Part shown: positions 60,398-64,000 of the stretch, piece after piece
How the letters are laid out: each line of letters starts with the position of its first letter
How positions within the stretch are numbered: the first letter of the stretch is position 1
NCBI GenBank assembly: GCA_900475325.1
Contig: LS483371.1
Span: 1,922,001 to 1,986,000, forward strand
Direction: 5' to 3'
DNA from: Paucimonas lemoignei
GTDB lineage: Bacteria > Pseudomonadota > Gammaproteobacteria > Pseudomonadales > Pseudomonadaceae
DNA: 64,000 nt
Position numbers and translations under genes: made by a program
The notes under the pieces: generated by a model
Databases searched by the model: none
Told to the model about the DNA's origin: nothing
The model's input: only the letters and a program-made list of their open reading frames with translations

Positions 60398-60438
60398 GGA
60401 CCGCGACGCCTGCAATGACTTTGGAAAGGAGCAAAACC

Positions 60439-61431
60439 ATGAACCTGGTGCAATTTGAATTGAGCAACGGCCAGCGCCGCGTCGGCCTGGTAGACGGCGA
60501 GCTGATTCGCGAAGTGAAGGGCGCACAGAGCGTGCGCGAGCTGGCGTTGTCGGCGATTGATGCCGGTATCGGCCTGGCGCAACAGGTCGACAACCAAGGT
60601 CTGGGCGACAGTCACGATTACGCTCAACTGTTACAAGAGCTTCGCATCCTGCCGCCACTGGATCATCCCGATCCTGCTCACCTGTTGGTCAGTGGCACGG
60701 GCCTGACCCATTTGGGCAGCGCTTCGGCACGGGACAAGATGCATCAGCAGGCGGGTGACGAAGCCGCTATGACCGACACCATGCGCATCTTCAAATGGGG
60801 CGTCGAAGGCGGCAAACCTGAAGCAGGGCAGGCCGGGGTGCAGCCGGAGTGGTTTTACAAAGGCGACGGCAGCATTGTGGTGCGCCCCGGTGCGTCGTTT
60901 TCGTTACCGCCATTTGCCGAGGACGGTGGTGAAGAACCTGAGCTCAGCGGCCTGTATGTGATCGGCAACGACGGCAAACCGTATCGCCTGGGTTTCGCCA
61001 TCGGCAACGAGTACTCCGACCACATCATGGAACGGCGCAATTATCTGTATCTGGCCCATTCCAAGCTGCGCGCCTGTTCGTTCGGCCCGGAATTGCGGGT
61101 GGGTGAACTGCCACAAAATCTGGCCGGGACCAGCCGCGTCCTGCGCGACGGTGAAGTGCTGTGGGAGAAAGAGTTCCTCAGCGGCGAAGCGAACATGTGC
61201 CACAGCCTGGAAAACCTCGAATACCACCACTTCAAATACAGCCAGTTCCTGCGACCGGGTGATGTGCACGTGCATTTCTTCGGCACCGCAACCCTGTCCT
61301 TCGCCGATGGCGTGCGTACCCAGCCGGGGGATCAGTTCCAGATCAGCCAGAGCGAGTTTGGCAAGCCGCTGGTCAATGGCATCGAGAAGACCGAAGCAGC
61401 GTTTTTGCCGGGTGGGATAGGCCGGTTGTAA
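60439..61431 (+). CDS. AraD1/GguC-type fumarylacetoacetate-hydrolase-family protein
   Basis: A 330-residue FAH-family enzyme with AraD1-like features: LLVSGTGLTHLGSASARDKMH, EWFYKGDGSIVVRPG, IGNEYSDHIMERRNYLYLAHSKLR (given as IGNEYSDHIMERRNYL; metal ligands) and VHVHFFGTATLSFADG. The family acts on 2-keto-3-deoxy sugar acids, fitting the product of the neighbouring dehydratase. ATG 60439 has AAGGAG upstream; earlier in-frame starts lie within the REPIN. Confidence 0.88.
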   Translation: MNLVQFELSNGQRRVGLVDGELIREVKGAQSVRELALSAIDAGIGLAQQVDNQGLGDSHDYAQLLQELRILPPLDHPDPAHLLVSGTGLTHLGSASARDKMHQQAGDEAAMTDTMRIFKWGVEGGKPEAGQAGVQPEWFYKGDGSIVVRPGASFSLPPFAEDGGEEPELSGLYVIGNDGKPYRLGFAIGNEYSDHIMERRNYLYLAHSKLRACSFGPELRVGELPQNLAGTSRVLRDGEVLWEKEFLSGEANMCHSLENLEYHHFKYSQFLRPGDVHVHFFGTATLSFADGVRTQPGDQFQISQSEFGKPLVNGIEKTEAAFLPGGIGRL

Positions 61432-61439
61432 ACCGATCC

Positions 61440-61514
61440 TTGTAGGAGCTGCCGAAGGCTGCGAACCCTTCTGTCTGACACACCGCTGTTCGCAGCCTTC
61501 GGCAGCTCCTACAG
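61440..61514. repeat. REPIN, class GAGCTGCCGAAGGCTGCGAA
   Basis: TTGTAGGAGCTGCCGAAGGC and its perfect complement enclose a ~23-bp loop, 8 bp after the AraD1-like stop. Confidence 0.95.
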
Positions 61515-61553
61515 GTATCGCAACTCCCCTAATAACAACAAGGAGGTATGCCC

Positions 61554-62912
61554 ATGGCCATCAGCACTGTGCCGTCCGAGGCGTTCGACGAGGACGCTTT
61601 CGAGGAGAAGATCTATCGCAAGGTGAACTGGCGGATCATCCCGCTGTTCATCGTCTGCTTCCTGTTTGCCTACCTGGACCGGGTCAATATCAGTTTCGCC
61701 AAGCTGCAGATGCAGAGCGATCTGGGCTTCAGCGAGACGGTCTACGGGCTGGGTGCCAGCCTGTTCTTCGTCGGCTATTTTCTGTTCGAAGTGCCCAGCA
61801 ACATGCTCCTGCACAAGATCGGCGCCCGCGTCTGGATCGCGCGGATCATGGTCACCTGGGGGATTACATCGGCCTGCATGATGTTTGTGCAGACCGAATT
61901 CTGGTTCTACACCCTGCGCTTTCTGATCGGCGTGATGGAAGCCGGGTTTGTCCCTGGTGTGCTGTACTTCTTCACCCAGTGGTACCCAAGCAATCGTCGG
62001 GCCCGGGTCAACTCCTACTTCAAGAGCTCGATCTGCCTGTGCGGGATCGTCGGCGGACCGCTGGCGGGGTTGATCCTCGGCCATTTCGACGGGGTGCTGG
62101 GCATGCCCGGCTGGCGCTGGCTGTTTCTGCTCGAAGGCATTCCATCCATCGTGCTTGGGGTGGTGGTGTTCTGGTTCGTCTGTGACCGGATCGAAGACGC
62201 CAAGTGGCTCAACGATGCCGAAAAGAAAGTCGTGCTGGCGCGCATGGCCCGTGAAGTTCAGCCAGAGACGCCGCAGACCTTCAAGGACATCTGGAAACAT
62301 CCCACCACTTATGTGATGTCGGTGATTTACCTGTGTCTGGTGATGGCCCTGACCGGCTTGCTGTTCTGGATGCCGCAACTGATCAAGAGCGCAGGGGTGG
62401 CCGACACCATGAACATCGGGCTGTTGACGGTGATTCCGTACCTGGGCGCGGTGGTGGGCAACCTGTTGATCGGTTCCAGTTCCGACCGCCGTGGCGAGCG
62501 GCGTTGGCACATGGCCGGATGTGCGCTGCTCACCGCTGCCGGTTATCTGGTCTGTGCGTTGTTCCCTGGCCAACTGCTGCCGTTGATGATCGGCATGACC
62601 ATGATCCTCACCGGGATCATCGCCTGGATGCCGATTTTCTGGACCATCCCGCCACGCTTTCTCAGCGGTCTGGCCGCTGCGGCGGGCATTGCCTTGATCA
62701 ACTCGATCGGCCAGTTGGGCGGGATCATCGCGCCGTTCATGGTCGGGCGCATCAAGGACCTGACCGGCGCGGCCACGCCTGCGCTGTTCGTGCTGTGTGC
62801 AGTGTGCGTACTGGCTACGGCGCTGATTATCTGGGGCATCCCGAACCGTTATTACGTGCGCGAAACCACGCACGACAAGCCTCAAACGGGTGCAGTTCAA
62901 GCAACCGCTTAA
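61554..62912 (+). CDS. MFS transporter, ACS type (second)
   Basis: A 452-residue carrier: VCFLFAYLDRVNISFAKLQM, FLFEVPSNMLLHKIGARVWI, GVMEAGFVPGVLYFFTQWYP, all ACS hallmarks. AAGGAGG ends 7 bp before ATG 61554, so that start is preferred to ATG 61548, which sits directly against it. Its similarity to the carrier at 58967 is only family-level, suggesting a different or overlapping sugar-acid substrate. Confidence 0.94.
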   Translation: MAISTVPSEAFDEDAFEEKIYRKVNWRIIPLFIVCFLFAYLDRVNISFAKLQMQSDLGFSETVYGLGASLFFVGYFLFEVPSNMLLHKIGARVWIARIMVTWGITSACMMFVQTEFWFYTLRFLIGVMEAGFVPGVLYFFTQWYPSNRRARVNSYFKSSICLCGIVGGPLAGLILGHFDGVLGMPGWRWLFLLEGIPSIVLGVVVFWFVCDRIEDAKWLNDAEKKVVLARMAREVQPETPQTFKDIWKHPTTYVMSVIYLCLVMALTGLLFWMPQLIKSAGVADTMNIGLLTVIPYLGAVVGNLLIGSSSDRRGERRWHMAGCALLTAAGYLVCALFPGQLLPLMIGMTMILTGIIAWMPIFWTIPPRFLSGLAAAAGIALINSIGQLGGIIAPFMVGRIKDLTGAATPALFVLCAVCVLATALIIWGIPNRYYVRETTHDKPQTGAVQATA

Positions 62913-62966
62913 ACTTGCGGGTGGTTTTGGCCTATCATTCGCGCTTTTACACAGACGAAGACTGCC

Positions 62967-63257
62967 ATGACCACCAACTCGACCGACCTCAAAGCAGCCC
63001 TGAAAGAAGCCACCATGCTGGAAATCGATGGGCTGCATGCCTGGGATTTCTTTCTGGGTGACTTTCTGACGCTTGAGTGCATGGATGGTCGCGAGCGCAA
63101 GACCTGGCGTTTTGAAATGGCTCAGGTCGAGGCCGCAACCTTCGACGAAGCGCAGCAATGCTGGCTGCTCACCAAAGATGACGTGGTGTACCGGATGAAG
63201 TGCCTTGAAGCCTTCACCCCAGGCAAGGACGACGAAGAAGACGTGCAGGAAGACTGA
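62967..63257 (+). CDS. Small acidic cytoplasmic protein (possibly DUF5629)
   Basis: A 96-residue protein (LKAALKEATMLEIDGLHAWD, FLTLECMDGRERKTWRFEM, DDVVYRMKCLEAF) ending in an acidic tail DDEEDVQED. It resembles short Pseudomonas proteins that I believe are classed as DUF5629; that assignment is tentative. It has no signal or membrane segment. It lies 54 bp after the MFS gene and may be independent. Confidence 0.75.
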   Translation: MTTNSTDLKAALKEATMLEIDGLHAWDFFLGDFLTLECMDGRERKTWRFEMAQVEAATFDEAQQCWLLTKDDVVYRMKCLEAFTPGKDDEEDVQED

Positions 63258-63348
63258 TCCGCGTAAAACAATCAGGGGCAGGCAGTGTCATAGGGGGTTA
63301 CTGCGTCTATGGCGCCCGACAATAATCCTCGAAAGAAGGCCTAGCCCC

Positions 63349-64000
63349 ATGACTCGAACATTTCTGCCGTTGCTGGCGTTTGCCGGCGCAATGAGCGCTT
63401 TTCCGATACAGGCCCAAAGCATGACTGAATACGACGTGCTGATTGGTTCCTACACCCAGGGCGCCAGCGAAGGCATCTACCGTTATCGCTTCGACAGCCA
63501 GACCGGCAAGCTCGACAGCAAACCTGTACAAGTGATCACGACGGACAACCCGTCCTGGCTGACCTTGTCCAAGGATCAGCGCCACCTGTTCGTGGTCAAC
63601 GAAAACGGCCCCGGTGGCAAGGACGTAGTGGGTAAGGTCAGCAGCTTTGCCATCGATCCCAAGACCCATAACGTCACGCCGATCAACCAGGTGCAGAGTC
63701 GTGGCGAAGAACCGACGCATTCGAGCCTCAGCCCGGACCAGCGCTTCCTGTTCGTGTCCAACTACGCGGTACACCCTAATCCGGGTGGCGCGCTGGCCGT
63801 GATTCCGGTGGGCAAGGACGGCAAGCTGTCCGAGGTCGTGCAGGTCAGCAACAACCACGGCGCGAGCAAGGTCAACCCTGAGCGCCAGGCTTCTTCTCAC
63901 GTGCACTCGGCCATCCCGACGCCGGACGACAAATACGTGGTGACCAGTGACCTGGGCGCCGACAAGATGCTGGTGTTCAGCTATGACGGTAACCGCGCCG
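63349..64000 (+). CDS. Exported lactonase-family beta-propeller protein (3' end outside window)
   Basis: The first 217 residues of a YbhE/3-carboxymuconate-cyclase-like seven-bladed propeller. A signal peptide (LPLLAFAGAMSAFPIQA-QS) precedes YDVLIGSYTQGASEGIYRYRFD, NPSWLTLSKDQRHLFVVNE, EPTHSSLSPDQRFLFVSNYA and SSHVHSAIPTPDDKYVVTSDLG, the repeated family pattern. Periplasmic members could open sugar lactones, which would feed the neighbouring sugar-acid genes. The frame runs off the window. Confidence 0.92.
   Translation, partial: MTRTFLPLLAFAGAMSAFPIQAQSMTEYDVLIGSYTQGASEGIYRYRFDSQTGKLDSKPVQVITTDNPSWLTLSKDQRHLFVVNENGPGGKDVVGKVSSFAIDPKTHNVTPINQVQSRGEEPTHSSLSPDQRFLFVSNYAVHPNPGGALAVIPVGKDGKLSEVVQVSNNHGASKVNPERQASSHVHSAIPTPDDKYVVTSDLGADKMLVFSYDGNRA

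Overview
The window is chromosomal DNA from a Pseudomonas, most likely of the P. fluorescens group. The evidence is the many short inverted repeats of the pseudomonad REP/REPIN kind, the block nadK - phosphoesterase - rhomboid - yeaC-like - DUF2797 - pepN, and a high-GC third-position bias in nearly every gene. No phage, plasmid, insertion sequence or CRISPR array was seen.

Layout. 1-1056: the end of an SDR gene, then a tRNA island (tRNA-Val, two identical tRNA-Asp). 1447-6206: a GntR regulator, a polar amino-acid type ABC importer and a cytoplasmic gamma-glutamyltransferase-like enzyme. 6617-13920: two SDRs around a divergent LysR gene, a class III aminotransferase, a glutamine-synthetase-like gamma-glutamyl ligase and an aldehyde dehydrogenase. 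Together 1447-13920 looks like uptake and breakdown of an amine or amino compound through gamma-glutamyl chemistry. 14027-15537: a secreted GDSL esterase and a GNAT acetyltransferase. 15670-20225: LysR, CoA-transferase, HMG-CoA-lyase-like enzyme and MFS carrier, probably import, CoA activation and cleavage of a branched hydroxy-dicarboxylate. 20254-26320: an ABC ATPase remnant, an unusual MBL-fold protein with a divergent LysR gene, and two chemoreceptors, one soluble with tandem PAS domains and a short signalling tip.

26808-35586: a DUF2242 lipoprotein; ilvA, preceded by what reads as a complete transcription attenuator (Ile-rich leader peptide, antiterminator, terminator) plus a second small ORF overlapping the ilvA start; an AraC regulator beside a membrane-anchored nitrilase-fold protein without the catalytic cysteine; and katG. 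35942-44127: fadH, a D-cysteine desulfhydrase/ACC-deaminase homologue carrying an in-frame REPIN, two MFS carriers, a DUF1853 gene and a 939-bp inverted-repeat element with REPs nested inside. 44294-50818: the housekeeping block from nadK to pepN. 51032-52003: a convincing omptin-family outer-membrane protease. 52382-55888: a YCF48-like propeller protein with an MMPL/RND transporter. 56027-64000: a sugar-acid region (FCD regulator, IlvD/Edd dehydratase, two ACS-type MFS carriers, an AraD1/FAH enzyme, a small protein, and a lactonase cut by the window end), with a perfect FCD-type operator in the divergent promoter region.

The most notable items are the ilvA leader, the omptin, the REPIN read through as protein, the nitrilase pseudoenzyme, and the long inverted-repeat element. 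All functional calls come from reading motifs and context; no database search was run.
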